From: Cavia porcellus
Taxonomy: Eukaryota; Chordata; Mammalia; Rodentia; Caviidae
DNA length: 64,000 nt
Reading direction: 5' to 3'
NCBI RefSeq assembly: GCF_034190915.1
Contig: NW_026947486.1
Location: 19,060,001 to 19,124,000 of the forward strand
The notes beneath the pieces were generated by a model that saw only the letters and a program-made list of their open reading frames with translations, was not told where the DNA came from and made no database searches. Positions 1-12,809 of the stretch are shown here, piece by piece (the first letter of the stretch is position 1; each line of letters opens with the position of its first letter). Made by a program: the position numbers and the translations under genes.

Positions 1-82
1 ACATGCCTAGTCCTAAAAAAATAAAAATTTAAATTTCTCTGTGTATACACATGTATGCTTTCATTCAGAAATTGAGGAAACA

Positions 83-236
83 GCCAGGCATGGTGGCTCA
101 CGCCTGTAATCCCAGCACTCGGGAAGCTGAGGCAGGAGGATCATTGTGAGTTCGAGACCAGCCTGAGCTACAAAGTGAGTTCAAGGGCAGCCTGAACTGC
201 ATAGAGACCCTGTCTCAAAAAGACACACACAAAAAA
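83..236 (+). mobile_element. B1-type SINE (long variant)
   Basis: 7SL-derived SINE with the usual 'cctgtaatcccagc' and 'ccctgtctcaaaaa' blocks. It has an extra 'gagttcaagggcagcctgaac' segment that repeats the 'ccagcctg' motif. It is flanked by a perfect 16-bp target duplication, agaaattgaggaaaca (67-82 and 237-252), so both ends are exact. Confidence 0.93.
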
Positions 237-414
237 AGAAATTGAGGAAACAATAAAAGCAGGTGTAGCAAAATGTTAACAGCTGGTGTACTTGGATAAA
301 GGACGGCATATACAGGTCTTGGTGTTATTATAATTTTGTCAAAAAATTGAATCCATTACAAAATAAAACTTACAAAATAGTTAAAGCTTTAAAACTCTTA
401 AAAATATATGTGAA

Positions 415-630
415 GTCTGTCATGGTGGTACTTGCTCACCTATAATACAAGCTAATCAGAGCTACCCCAGAGGCTGAGGTGAGAGGAGCCCAAATTCAAG
501 GCCAGTTTGGGCAATTTTGCAAGATTCCATCTCAGAAACTAATGGATAGGGTGCTGGGGGATGTGGCTCAGTGGTAGAGCACTTGCCTCACATGCACAAG
601 GTTCAGGGAGTTCCATCTTCAACACAGAAA
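415..630 (+). mobile_element. Diverged B1 joined to an ID-like unit (B1-dID type)
   Basis: An old B1 left part ('gaggctgaggtgagaggagccc', 'caaggccagtttgggcaa') runs into an ID-like part 'gctgggggatgtggctcagtggtagagcacttgcc' and an A-rich tail. The fused structure is known from several non-murid rodent families. Ends are approximate. Confidence 0.75.
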
Positions 631-640
631 AAAACAACAA

Positions 641-2680
641 AGGTATAAAGGTAAATATTGGATTAGCCTTGGGACAGATAACAATTTCCTCAACAAGACA
701 GAAAATGCACTAAGTAGCAAAGAAAAGCTCTTTCTGATTCCCTGGAACACAGCCATGTGGGTTGCTGGGAGCAGGACCTGAACCCAAGACAATACACGTA
801 AGCAATTTCTTCATAACCCAGGAACAGTCATCCAGGGACAGCCTAGGGTTCAGGATGGAGAGAACCTCTCATTCTGGTTGCACCCTCCTGGTGTGGGTGC
901 CGCAGGGGAGGAGCCTCAGTGGAAGAGGGAGTAGTGGTTATTTATCAACTGACAGGGAAAAATTAACGTATTTTATATATGGTTGTTAAACATTTTTCTT
1001 CATTTTTCAACTTAATTTAGATTAACATTTTAAATTATACTATTAAACATTTTACCAATTGCTACTGCCTACCTGGTGATCCATGACCTGAGCTGATGGA
1101 TGAAAGGCTACCCTCACTTACTGCGCTGCTTCTCTAGAAGTCAGTAAGGTCATATGCACAGCGAATGTGCGTGAAGACCATGCCAGAGGGCAGGAGTACT
1201 GACTGATGCCAAAGGAATATGGGCAAGGTACATTGCCCATAGGATACATGGACCCTGTTTGAGCTTTTCCCCCACCAAGACAGAAGCCCTGACCCTGTAA
1301 TTGCTTGAAACACAGATGTAGAGTAATTGAAGCTAGCTTTGGAGAGATTTGAGTATGAAGCTGGTAACCAACCCACCCAGATTCCAGCCTCCCCTGCTAC
1401 ACAGAAAGGCATTAATTTGTGGAGTTTCTACTATGGAGAAAACGTGTCCCTTCAACTACAGGGACTTCTTCATCCTAGGTAAGGGAACCCAGTCCCAGCT
1501 CCTTACCGCTCTCTACCTGATCACGGCGTCATGATTTACCTTCAGGGTCATCTCAGTTGCAGAATTCTCACCCGCAACGGGAGTATGAGCTGTTAGGACT
1601 GATCACTTACTGCCTATCCTGTGACAAATTCCCTGGCCATTTGCTGTGGCCTGTCCTGCAGCTAATTGGGGATTCAGGCTCTCAACTGCTCTCACTCCTG
1701 CCCCAGGCCATTTCTGCAACCCATCTGTCATGTGATCCTGTCCTGTCACTCAGCCTCAGACCTAGCAAAAGAGCTTCCAGGCCATTTCTAAGCCTAGCTG
1801 GAAGCATGCAATAAGGGTTCAGCTCACTGTGCCCTGCTGGGGCCAGACTCTCAGCCACTGTACAGGTTCTCCCTGGCTGGGGATGCCCTGGTCCTTTGCA
1901 GGATAGTTCTCTGGGTAGCCTTGCACTGACCTGGCTCTCCCTCACTTCTCACCATTCTCAAGAATAATAGTAGAATGAGCTGCAGACGCAATATCCCCAG
2001 AGAGGGAGCAAATAGCTGGAATAGCCTGGGCCCTGTTCCATTCCCCTCTAGAAAGGAGATGTCCTTCCATGGTTTAACCTAGTAAATTTGGTTGCTCAGG
2101 GACAGCTGCATTCTGGGGTCCCTCAGCTATGGTGTAAGTGGGGAGCACAGACTAGACCTTATCCACTGGAGTAGTGTTTTCTGAGCCTTAGAAAACCAAC
2201 TGGCAATAAATCCTACACTTCTGCTGTCCCTTGCTGCCTATTTTTAAATAAGACACCCCTGGGACTTGTGCACGTGACTGTTCTGTTGTACTGACACTGA
2301 CAAGTTGGTAGTCAGTACAGCTGCTGGAAGCCTCTGCTGCTCCCCCTGGCGATTCACTGTCCACTCGGTGTTCTCCATGGCCCTGCAGCTGATTCTCCCT
2401 CCTCCCTCTGGCTGTCCTGCTTCTCAGCTGCTCCTTTTTCAGCTAGCTGTCTGTGGCTTCCTCAGGCTCCCTTTCTGCTGGTAAGCTCTCCGTGAGTATT
2501 CTCCATCTGACCATTTCTTGCTCCGACTCTTTGGTCTGCCTTTCCTTCTGTTTCTTTCTCTTTCTTTACTTTCTTATCTTCCCTCCTTCTCCCTTTTTCC
2601 TCCTCTTCAACTCCTCCCCTCCTTCACCTTCTCCTCCTTCTTCTTGCCACTGGGATTGAATTCATGACCTTCACTCTGAC
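641..2680. other. No gene recognised
   Basis: Short open frames are present but none has a recognisable domain or codon-like conservation. A possible splice-donor-like CTAG/GTAAGG occurs at about 1480 after a short open frame, but I cannot support an exon. From about 2300 the plus strand becomes pyrimidine rich. Confidence 0.5.
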
Positions 2681-2724
2681 CTACATCCTAGGTGCTTTTT
2701 TCTTTTACATTTGTTGTTTGGTTT

Positions 2725-2836
2725 AAGACAGGTTTTCACTAAGCCTGTAAATTGCCAGGCGAGGTCCAAATTTACAATCCTCCCACCTCAGCCTTCTAAA
2801 GCTGGGATTACAAGTGTATGCAACTAAAACCAGCCC
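2725..2836 (-). mobile_element. Diverged B1 SINE, antisense
   Basis: Antisense B1 features are visible: 'aagacaggttttcacta', 'aattgccagg', 'tcctcccacctcagcctt' and 'gctgggattacaagtgt'. It is older than the neighbouring copy at 3018 and its ends are approximate. Confidence 0.75.
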
Positions 2837-3017
2837 TCTATTTTCGACTCTGTCTTTTGTCTTGGTGTCCCCTGATCTCTTATTTATTACTTTCTTTAGC
2901 TGCACCTGGATCCCTCCAACTGCCCATGCCTCCTGTTTCCTGTTTTGTCTGACAGCTGTGTGTTCCTCAGATGCTGTCTTTCTAGCAGATCCTTGTTCTG
3001 TGGCACTATTTTTCTTC

Positions 3018-3168
3018 AAAAAAATTTTTATACAAGATCTTACTATGTAGTTCAGGCTGGCCTTGAACTGACTATGTAGCCCAGGCTGGGCTCAAACTCA
3101 CAGAGATCCTCCTGCCTCAGCCTCCAAGTGCTAGGAGTACAGGTATTTGCCACCATGCCTGGTTGGCA
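3018..3168 (-). mobile_element. B1-type SINE, antisense (long variant)
   Basis: Two successive 'ggctggccttgaactgactatg' / 'aggctgggctcaaactca' blocks precede 'tcctcctgcctcagcctcc' and 'ccaccatgcctgg'. This is the duplicated B1 form typical of this window, read backwards. Confidence 0.88.
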
Positions 3169-4332
3169 CAATTTTTCTGATGGATCTCCAGCTTATCTTG
3201 GTGTTCCCTGGTTACTAAAAACTTTTCTAGTTCTTCCTGACTGTTCCTGGTTCATACAGACTAGCTGCTGCTCTGGGCTCTGGATTTTTCCTTGGCCCCT
3301 TGGACAATTCCTTGCATATGTCACTAATTTGTCATCCTGTGATTTTTACATATCTGATCCATGGACCGTGCTTCTTAGTCATGCCAGTCTGGCTGGCTCC
3401 TTAGCCTAGGCTTTTAGTCACTAAAGCATACTGTTTCTGTTTGTTATATGTCATAAATGGATTTTGTACTTCCACTGCATCCAATATTCATTACCTCTGA
3501 TGATAGCCTTGTTCCTCTGGACTTTTTATGGGTAGGGTAACTAATCATTACAGTTTGCACAGCAAAGCTGTTTTAGCACTGAAAGTCCCATGAGCCCTCA
3601 GTTACAGGCAAATGGAGATGATGCTCATCCCATTCCTGGGAATCCTGGCTGTGCCTATGTCTTCCTGGCTTCTTCATTTGCCTTAGCTCCAGCAACTACC
3701 ATATGGGACCTTTGGCCATTAACACTCTTTAGTAATTTGCACTATTCCTTGTGAATCATCTCATTCTCTAGTCTACTTCTCTAGTTGATCAGGCAGCCAC
3801 CCAAACCAGATATATAGTGAGTGCTCAATTGCCTGCTCCTTATTTCATTTGGCTATTTCCTGGCACTTTTGGCTGACTCCCAGAGCCAAGCACATTTTGC
3901 TGTTCTCTCTGGCTATGCGCTAACTGTAGTGACTGGTCCTTGAGCCATATATTCCCTCATACTGTAAGCCATTCTTCATCCTTTGCCTTCATCTTTGCCA
4001 CTGTTTCATGGACTCTGTCCTTTCCCTGATCTCTGAACACTTTTCCTGCCCCCTTTGGTTGCCACTGCTTCTCAGAGTCATATTTCCCCTTTCTTATTCC
4101 CTCATACCTTTGTTTACATTTCTTTGTATATGCTCACATTATCCTCTGAAGCCAGGAACTATTGTTCATTTCCTCTGGCAGTTGCTGTCCTCCAGGCTCG
4201 TACCCAGCTTCTTGAGCATTTTTGCTTTTTCCATTTTATCTGATTCCTCACACCTCAGGGAGCTATTGTCTGGTTCCTCTATTTCCTAGCCCCTCTTTCT
4301 ATTTCATACAATTTCACAATCCTTCTGTTTTG
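3169..4332. other. Pyrimidine-rich unassigned DNA
   Basis: No gene or named repeat is recognised. The plus strand is strongly C/T rich, with repeated short words such as 'ttcctgg', 'cctctg' and 'gctgctcc'. It may be a very degenerate minisatellite. Confidence 0.4.
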
Positions 4333-4502
4333 GGGGTTTTGCTTTTTGAAGTACTGAGGACTGAACCCAGGGCTTCCCACTGAACTACTGAAACAAGTTC
4401 TCGAAAAGGTGTTAAACTACCCAGGCTGGGCTAAAATTTGTAACCCTCCTGCTTCAGCGTCCTAGCATGCTGGACCTGCAGGTGTTTATCACCATGCTCT
4501 AG
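4333..4502 (-). mobile_element. B1-dID SINE, antisense
   Basis: An antisense ID-like block ('gtactgaggactgaacccagggctt') is followed by an antisense B1 block ('acccaggctgggctaaaattt', 'cctgcttcagcgtcctagcatg'). Diverged; ends approximate. Confidence 0.7.
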
Positions 4503-5400
4503 TGATCCTCTGATTGTGCTTTAAACCACCCGCTCTTCCCTGCTCCCCCAGTGATGCTGACTTCCCCAGTCTCAACAACTGTTCCATAATTTCTCTACCA
4601 GTTACTTGCAGTAGCTGACTTGTGTCCTGTTTGTCCCACTGAGCCTCTACCTGTTTCCATGTCTTCTGGGCTATTTCCATCTCTAGTAAGTGCTACATGA
4701 TTCCTCCAGTTGCTTCTTCTTTGTTCTCTTCAGGTTTAGCCACTGTTTGTTGGACCAACTGGCTGCTTCTTAAACCCTGGGAACATTTTTGTAGGTTCCA
4801 TGATATCTGTGTTTATATCCTGCTCCCTGACATCTAATGAAAAAAACAAGAATCTAACAAATAATTATTAACCATTATTAATCATTATTAAATAGTTATT
4901 AATAGTCACCAGACTGTCATTTCCCTCTCGTCTTGAGAAGGCCCGGAGACTTGTGGTTGTAAAAGAAAAGATGAATGGAGAAAATGTTTTGTGAGCCCAG
5001 AACCATTCTAGAAACCCCACACATTTGTTGGGCAACAGTCATCTGCAGAGTTGGGAAAGACCACACCATTATGGCCGCAATCTGTGGCTTAGTGGTTTAT
5101 GAAGACTACTATCACATATTGACTACTGTCAATTTTTCATTCATTTACCAACTATTGCTCCTGTACCATTGATTTAAGATATATAGCTTCAGTAACTCAG
5201 ACAAAAAGATTTAACTATAGGAATTTTACAGTTTTAACCACATGAGAAAACCTGAAATACCCTAAATGCATATCAATAGCGGATTGGTTGGAGAAGGATT
5301 AGGGAGATGTTGGTCAAGGCATCCAAAGTTTGTTAGATGAAGAAAATAAGTTTTTGTGATGTATTGCCTAGCAGGTTACTATAGTTAATAACAATGTAGT
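4503..5400. other. No gene recognised
   Basis: C/T-rich plus strand continues to about 4830, followed by an AT-rich patch of 'attattaa' words at 4855-4910. Nothing else is identified. Confidence 0.4.
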
Positions 5401-5404
5401 GTTT

Positions 5405-5895
5405 ATGGTAGTCCCCATTGGTGTCAGTTACCTATGACCAACTATTGCCCAAAAATATTAAATACAAAATTCCACATCTCTCTTAAGAAAGAGCTTACAT
5501 TCACATACTTTTATTACAAGCACATGGTTATATTTTTCTATTTTATTATTGTTTATTGTTGTTAATTCTTACTGTGGCTAGTTTTTAAATTAAACTTTAT
5601 CATACATACATATGTATAGCAAAAAATCATACAATCATGCATTAACAGCAGGGATATGTTCTAAGATGTATGAAGCAATTCTGCTATTGGGCAAACATCA
5701 TAAAGTATACTTGCACGAACTAAGATAGCAATAACATCACTTGGTGATACAATCTTATGAAACCACTATTGTATGTGTTGTTCATTGTGACTGAAATGTC
5801 ATTTTTGATAGGATTTTATACAGAGGGTTTGGTACTATGTGAGGTTTCAGGTGTTTTGGGGTTGGTGTGATTTTGGAACATTAATGACATGTGAG
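5405..5895 (+). mobile_element. Tigger1-like DNA transposon relic, internally deleted
   Basis: The left part ('gtcagttacctatgaccaac', 'aaaatattaaatacaaaatt') resembles the Tigger1 5' end. The middle ('cacatacttttattacaag', 'gttattgttgttaattcttac') and right part ('ggtttggtactatgtgaggt') resemble its 3' end. The transposase region is absent, as in MER2-type derivatives. A second element interrupts it at about 5621-5819. Identification is from memory of the family consensus. Confidence 0.65.
5621..5819 (+). mobile_element. Second DNA transposon relic nested in the Tigger1 relic
   Basis: Begins 'caatcatgcattaacagcag' and ends near 'gactgaaatgtcattttt'. Internal words 'gggcaaacatcataaagtat' and 'aatcttatgaaaccactatt' match a common mammalian TA-flanked terminal-inverted-repeat family. 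Both flanks are Tigger1-like, which supports nesting. Confidence 0.5.
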
Positions 5896-5962
5896 GACTT
5901 CATATATTTCAAAATTGCTAAGAGAGTAGATTTTAAATATTTAAGCTGAAATAAAAAATGTT

Positions 5963-6047
5963 AGGCTGGTGATTTATCTCATTGGTAGAATACATTCCTA
6001 GTATGCATGAAGTGCTGGGCTCCATCGCCAGTACTGAAAAACAAAAG
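5963..6047 (+). mobile_element. ID-like tRNA-derived SINE
   Basis: 'aggctggtgatttatctcat' followed by 'tggtagaatacattcctagt' and 'ctccatcgccagtactgaaaa' is a diverged ID-like unit with a short A-rich end. Confidence 0.7.
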
Positions 6048-6271
6048 CAAGGGTAAATATGCGCAGTGATATGTTAATCAGCTTGATTTAATCATTCTTT
6101 ATGTGTGTATAAACTTACAGTGTACTCCATAAATATGCATAATTGTTATTTGGCAATTAATTTTTAAATGCTGGACTGATTAAATTACAGATATCATATG
6201 TTTGTTAAGAAAAATATTTCCTGCCTAGAAAATTATGTTACACTACCAAGTTAAAAAGCAATAACCATGGA

Positions 6272-6345
6272 GAAGGAAATGTAGCTAAGTGGTAATTTAC
6301 CTAGAATGTGCAAGCCCCTGGATTCAATCCCCAGCATAAAAAAAG
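6272..6345 (+). mobile_element. ID-like SINE fragment
   Basis: 'aatgtagctaagtggtaatt' with 'ggattcaatccccagcataa' and a poly(A) end. Diverged ID-like unit immediately before a B1-dID copy. Confidence 0.65.
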
Positions 6346-6348
6346 GGA

Positions 6349-6530
6349 TAGCCAGGTGTGGTGATGCAGGCCTGTAATCCTAGCTACTCTGAAGGCTGAA
6401 GCAGAACTACAAGTTTGAGGCCAACCCAAGTAACTTAGACAGACCTTGTCTCAAAACAAAAAAATGAAAAAGGTTTGGGATATAATTCAGTGTGAAGGTC
6501 CTGCATTCAATCTCCACTACCACTGGGGAG
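6349..6530 (+). mobile_element. B1-dID SINE
   Basis: 'agccaggtgtggtgatgcag' and 'gcctgtaatcctagctactc' give the B1 half. 'ggtttgggatataattcagt' and 'cattcaatctccactac' give the ID-like half. The order is the standard B1-then-ID fusion. Confidence 0.8.
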
Positions 6531-6577
6531 GAAAAAGAAGGCAGCTACATAGTATGATTCCATTTTTAAGCCTTGGA

Positions 6578-6640
6578 GATATATATGCACACATATATGT
6601 ACATATGTGTGTATATATATATATACATGTATATATGTAG
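6578..6640. repeat. AT/GT-rich alternating simple repeat
   Basis: Alternating purine-pyrimidine tract of 'atatatat' and 'tgtgtgta' words, imperfect. Confidence 0.85.
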
Positions 6641-8370
6641 ATGGCATGCATGCATATTCAGAACCCCATACATATACTCAACTTATATGCACAGGCAATG
6701 GAAAAACAACTGAAAGGAAATGTAGTTCAATATTAATGATGGTTAACTTTGGGTAACACTGTAATTACAAGTAAGTTTGTATCCTTTTCTATTTGCTAAC
6801 CTGCATTTCCTAACATTTTATTATAAAATTATGAAATGACAAAAATCAAATCAATTTTTAAAAGTTTAATATTGTCCCAATGACCACACGTCCCTGGGCT
6901 CCTACTCTGGCAAGCCTTCCCCCAATGGCAGCATCCACAGGAAGGTCTTTAAAGCAGGATGTGGTTCTTTTGTGGCCTTCCTCTCTGAGAAAGAAGCCTG
7001 GTTTTCTGCTACAGTACTATGACAGGGGGTATGTGGCTCCAGGGCAGTGCTACCACTTCTAACTTGAGAAGCCAGAACTAATCACATACCTCTTCCAACT
7101 AGGAAGAAGAGCTGGAATGGCCCTAAAGACAGTGGTTGCCCTACTACTTGCCAGTCTCTAAGTTTCGAGAAAAAGGATCTTTCCACACTTACATCAGGAT
7201 AAAGTCTCCTTTATCTTGATGGCAATCAGCAGATTGCCAGAGATAGGGGAAAATGAGAGTTTGGGGAAGGGGGTCAACTGAATGTGCTGGGGTGGGAAGG
7301 GGGGATTGCATCTCCCATCGCCACTGCCAACAGCTACTTCTCTCCACACCTTGGCCTCAAGTGGCCTGCAAAATCTCCTGCCCCTCTCTATCAGGCCATG
7401 GAGCTGGACCCTCCACATCCCTCCTCTTCTCCATCAGCAGGATCACTCTCTCCACTAAAACCCACAGGGCTCTAAATGTGGTTATTTTGGTCATGTCGGG
7501 CTCCATCTCAGTGGGAGGAGGGTAGCAAAGCTCGAATTTCCCACTTCTTGTGAATTTTCTGCCCCTGTCCTGAGGCCCTAAGGACAATTCAGGGATATCA
7601 CCACACTGAATAAATCCCTGCTCCTGGAGTCCTCTCCCTCCTCATGGTCACACAAGCTTCCAAATCTCTCTGCAGTCAGGGGCAGGGGTGACTGAGAAGA
7701 GGCCTCATTGTCTAGCATATTCATGCTGGGCTTCAGCCCTCAGGCTCTGCCAATGATGATTCAGTCCTTCCCAGGAGCTTGAAGCCAGGCTGGTATCTGT
7801 GGACTTACCCAGGATGCTAGCACAGGCAAGTTGTGTTGGAAGGATATTCCGTGGTCTCCGCTATGGGGCCTGGCTCTGGACTTTGGAAGCTCCAAGAAAG
7901 CTGTAAAGACAGTGTACACATAGCCACTTTCTGGCCACCCATGGATGCTTCCTGGGGGTAGCAAAGGGCAGGTCACTGTGTTGGATACTACAGAAAAGTT
8001 CAGTATAATAAACACGAAGCAGGGGATATGGGGGAAACTCACAGGATTTGGTATAAAATAAATACGGATTTGATTTTCAGCCCTTCTATGTCCTAACTAG
8101 AAGGAGCAGTCTGGAACAGTCACTCTAGTCTGAGTTTCTTCATATGAAAACACCTATCCCACAGAGTTGTTAAAAGAAATGAAATAGTGCTTCTGAAGCA
8201 CTCATGCCCTGCTACCCAGTCCCTAGAATTTGCTCAATTAGCAATAAATGTTGCTATTATTACAAAGTGAAAGCCATGTTTTCTTAGGCATCTCACTTAA
8301 TTTTCATACTCAACCTGAGAACTAGGCATTATTATTATTATTCCTATTTAGTATCTGATTCAGCTATTTG
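6641..8370. other. No gene or named repeat recognised
   Basis: Ordinary unique-looking DNA. Short open frames between 6880 and 8042 have no recognisable domain, and no CpG-rich promoter is visible. Confidence 0.5.

Positions 8371-8408
<38 letters not shown>
8371..8408. repeat. (GATA)n microsatellite
   Basis: About nine uninterrupted 'taga/gata' units, bounded by 'cagctatttg' and 'tatccacccccc'. Confidence 0.95.
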
Positions 8409-9339
8409 TCCACCCCCCAATATCACTAGCTTAGAGGGAAAGATAAATTCAAACCCAGGTATTCCTAGCTCCAAAGTGCTTTTTCCTAACTAGTGAGTCA
8501 TATAGTATTCTATGCATGATATAATTAAAGTAAGCATTTGTCCTTCGAAGCTACAGCCTACAGAGTGTTTTGGCTGAAGGGTGACTATGCCCCATGAGCA
8601 GAAACTGAGCGTCTGTATAATTCAGCATATATTCTGGGAAACTTTTGTCAAAGATGGAAACTTAAATTTACCCTCTTCTCTCACAGCTTTATATGTACTA
8701 AATTTTAAATCTGCTTGACAAAAACTGCTGTGAATGTTGCTCCTCAAATAATCCCTAACATAGACAACACACTCTTAATAGACATTTGCATTGCTCTGTT
8801 TTAGGAATAAGACATTGAGCCGCTGGAGGGGGAGTACAAACCTAACCTCCTATAGGATACCCTAAATCATAGTTCACATGCAGAACCAGTGACCTTCATA
8901 AAATTCAGTAATAGTCCTTATAGTCCATCATGTGCCATCTCACACAGTCCTGAACTGATCGTTGTTCACAATGCCCCCCTCAACTGGCTCCCAAAGATAT
9001 GTGATCATTAAATGATCCGAGGCTTGCAATCAATCATTTATTACCTTAGTGCCCCAGCCAATGCTCATAGACAAAATTGGTGACGTCAAGTACTGACTCC
9101 TCCAACTCTTATAAAGTTCTAGAATTTCTAGATGTCCCAATCACTTACCTATGTATGCCTCCAATTTTTTCCCTTTAATGAATTCCCAAAATATTACTCA
9201 CTGCCCCCATATAACTGGAAAAATTGGCAATTTGCTGACCATCCGAGGTCCCGCCACAAATTGCCAAGGTCCCGTTGCAAATTGCCAAGCCATCCTAGGT
9301 CTCACTGCTTCGACTTACTGGAGGCACAGTTACATTGAG
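8409..9339. other. No gene recognised; short repeated word near the end
   Basis: At 9240-9300 the words 'gaggtcccgccacaaattgcc', 'aaggtcccgttgcaaattgcc' and 'ctaggtctcac' form a short local repeat of about 24 bp. Nothing else is identified. Confidence 0.4.
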
Positions 9340-9643
9340 TTTGGGAGTCAGAGAGCTGAACAGATAGCTGAGTCGGCAGGGTGTCTACATAGACCTGTGG
9401 TGAGTGAGGGGAGTGGAGCCATTCCATAAATAGGGGGGCTCTGGTGAAGGACATTCTGGCACAGGGCAGGACTGGCAAGTACAAGGGGCAGCAGTAACCA
9501 GCCAAGTGTTCCCTTCCCAAACGGGATTGGTGGAGTGAGCTAGGCCTGGGTCATTGACCTGGCTGAAACCCAATAGGTTATCTGAAATCAAGTCCCTACA
9601 GCGATGGCACACACTAACCACACTAACCCAGTGAAGCCTCAGA

Positions 9644-9810
9644 AGTTTGACTGACTAGGAGGGGAGGTGGCACAAAGTAATACAGTACAGGCCACAGCAG
9701 TTTGACTGACCTGGAGGGGAAGCGGCACATAGTAATACAGTGCAGGCCACAGCAGCTTGACTTATCTGAAGGGGAGGGGCCAGCATACACTGTCCCTGTC
9801 TGCAACTCAC
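9644..9810 (+). repeat. 55-bp tandem repeat in the L1-A 5' UTR, about 3 copies
   Basis: Copies start with 'agtttgactgac', 'agtttgactgacc' and 'agcttgacttatc' at 9644, 9699 and 9754, an exact 55-bp step. Each contains 'ggggaggtggcac'-like and 'agtaatacagt' words. Internal 5' UTR repeats are known L1 promoter modules in rodents, so a promoter role is an inference. Confidence 0.85.
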
Positions 9811-12809
9811 TAGCACATGGCAGTGGGAAGGGTCATCTAGCCAGTGCACTTCAGAAGAATTGTAACCAACAAAGAAAGAAGCTGGGGCCTCCTGGAAGAA
9901 GCAAAAAAGATGGGAAGAGGAAGCAACAACAAAAAGTCCCCAGGCCCCAACCCTGAGAACATTGACCCAGGACAGATAAATACAAAGGAGAATGAGAACA
10001 GCAAACATGCAATATCAGACACAACACCAGTGGACATAAAGAGATATATTCAGGACCTCATAGACAAGTTCAAAAGTGAAATATTTAGCTAAATAGAGCA
10101 AGATAACAGGGAATCAAGAAATAACAATTCAACATTTGTAAGGTGATGCAAAGAATAACATCAAAAGACTATTCACAGAAGTAATAGCTGAAATTTTCCC
10201 AAACATTTGCAGACAATATGAACTTAAAAGAAAGAATGATTAAAAGAGACAAAAAAGGTCACTACATACTAGTTACAGGAAACTTCAAGAGGAAGAGATA
10301 ACAATCTTAAATATATATATACATCAAATGTGAGAGCAAATATTACCAGAAATGAAATATCAAATAAAGAATAACACAATTTTAGCAAGAGACTTTAACA
10401 TCCCATTGACGCAAGGAGACAGATCAACTAGACAGAAAATCATCAAAGGAATGATAGAACTGAATCACACCTGTGAACAAATGGACTTAGTAGAAGGATA
10501 CAGAGTATTCCACCCAACAACATCAGAATATAAATTCTTCTCAGCTGCACATGGAACATTCTCTAAGATAAACCATATGAGAGCCCACAGAACATGCTTA
10601 AGTAAATACAAAAGAACTGAAATTATCCCTTGCATGTTATCTGATCATGGTGCCATGAAACTAGAAATTAATGATAAAAGAAACTACAAAAATTCCACAC
10701 ACAATGTAAACTGAATAATACACTCCTGATCAATCAGTAGGTCATGGAGGAGATTAAAAAAGAAATTAAACAATATCTACAAGCAAATGAAAATGCAAAC
10801 ACAACCTACAAGAACCTGAGGGAAACAATGAAAGTATATCTCAGAGGAAAATTTATTGTGGTGAACTCCCACATCAGGAAAACAGAATGAACATAAATAA
10901 ACAACCTGATGCTACACTTCAAACATCTAGGAAAAAAAGAGCAAGTCAAACCCAAAGCCAAAAGAAGAGAGGAAATTATAAATTTCAGAGCAGAAATCAA
11001 TGCAATACAGACTAAGAAAACAATACAAAGAATTAATGAATCAAAGAGTTGGTTCTTTGAAAGAATTAATATAATTGAGAAGCCCTCTAGCCAACATTAT
11101 TTTAAAAAGCAATGAAAAAACTCAAATTTATGCAATAAGGAATGAAAAGAGTGAAATCACTACAGACTCTGTGGAAATGCAGATGATCATCAATATCTAT
11201 TTTGAAAACCTCTACTCTCATAGCTTAATAACACAGAAGAAATAAAAAGATTCCTAAAATCCTGAGTGAGCAAAACTGGATCAAGAAGATGTAAAATTGC
11301 TGAATAACCCAATTTCAATTAATGACATTGAAAATGTAATTAAAACCTTACAAACAAAGAAAAGCCCAGGTCCTGAGGGATTCACTGTGGAATTCTACAA
11401 CAAATTGAAGGAAGACTTAATTCCAGCATTTCTCAAACTCTTCAATGAAATTTAAAGGGAAGCCATTCTCCCTAACTCATTCCTGGAAGCAAATATTATG
11501 CTAATACCAAAACCTGAGAAAGACCCAATCAAAAAAGAGAACTACAGGCCAATCTCCCTAATGAACATAGAAGCAAAAATTCTCAACAAAATATTGGCAA
11601 ACAGAATGCAGCAAATCATCAAGAAGATTATACAGTATGACCAAGTGGGATTCATCCCAGGAATGCAGGGATGGTTCAACATATGCAAATCAATAAATGT
11701 AATCCATCATATCAATAGAGCCAAAAATAAGAATCACATGGTCACTTCTATAGATGCAGAAAAAGCTTTTGTTAAGGTTCAACACTCATTCATGATAAGA
11801 ACTCTACAGAAAATCAGAATAGATGGTCTTTACCTTAATATGATAAAAGCTATCTATGTCAAACCAACAGCCAGTATCATACCAAAGGGTAAAAAACTGA
11901 TGGCTTTCAATCCAAACTCAGGAAGAAGACAAGGATGTCCATTTTCACCACTCCTATTAAATATAGTGCTGGAAAAATTAGCCAGAGCAGTTATAGAAGA
12001 GGGAAAAACAAAAAGAATAAGGATAGGAAAAGAAGAAGTTATCATTTTTGCAGATGACATGATACTCTACATAGAAGGCCCACAAAACTTCACTAAAAGA
12101 CTTCTAGATGCAATAACCAAATTCAGTAATGTAGCTGGATACAAAGTCAACACTCAAAAATCAATAGCATTCCTATACACTAACAACAAACTCACTAAGA
12201 GGGAAATAAGAGAAGCCACACCCTTCACAACAGCATCCAAAAAATGAAATACTTAGGAACTAATCTAACAAAAGAAGCAAAAGTCTATTCAGGGAAAATT
12301 ATACTACCCTGAATAAGAAATTGAAGAGGATCTCAGAGAATGAAAAGATATTCCTTGTCCATGGATAAAAAGAACAAACATTGTGAAAATGGCCATTCTC
12401 CCAAAATTGTTATGCAGATGTGATGCACTTCCAATCAAAATACCATTAGCATACCTCACAGATCTAGAGAAATCACTCCTAAAATTCATCTGGAACAAGA
12501 AAAGACCTAGAATAGCAAAGGCAATTCTGAGCAACAAAGGCAAGGCAGGAGGCATCACAATCCCTGACTTGAAATTATACTACAAAGCTACTGTAATAAA
12601 ATCAGCATGATACTGGAATAAAAAGTGATCTAAAGATCAGTGGAATAGATTAGAAGATACAACTACAAACACAACCAGCCATCTTATCTTTGACAAAGGT
12701 CTCAAACACGTTCACTGGAAGAAAGATAGCCTCTTTAACAAATGATGCTGGGAAAACTGGCTCTCCATATGCCAAAAACTAGACTACTAAAACTAGATAG
12801 TGCATGACT

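Noticed and set aside
1434..1490. Possible exon ending CTAG/GTAAGG
   Set aside because: A single donor-like site with no acceptor, no domain and no neighbouring exon cannot support a gene.
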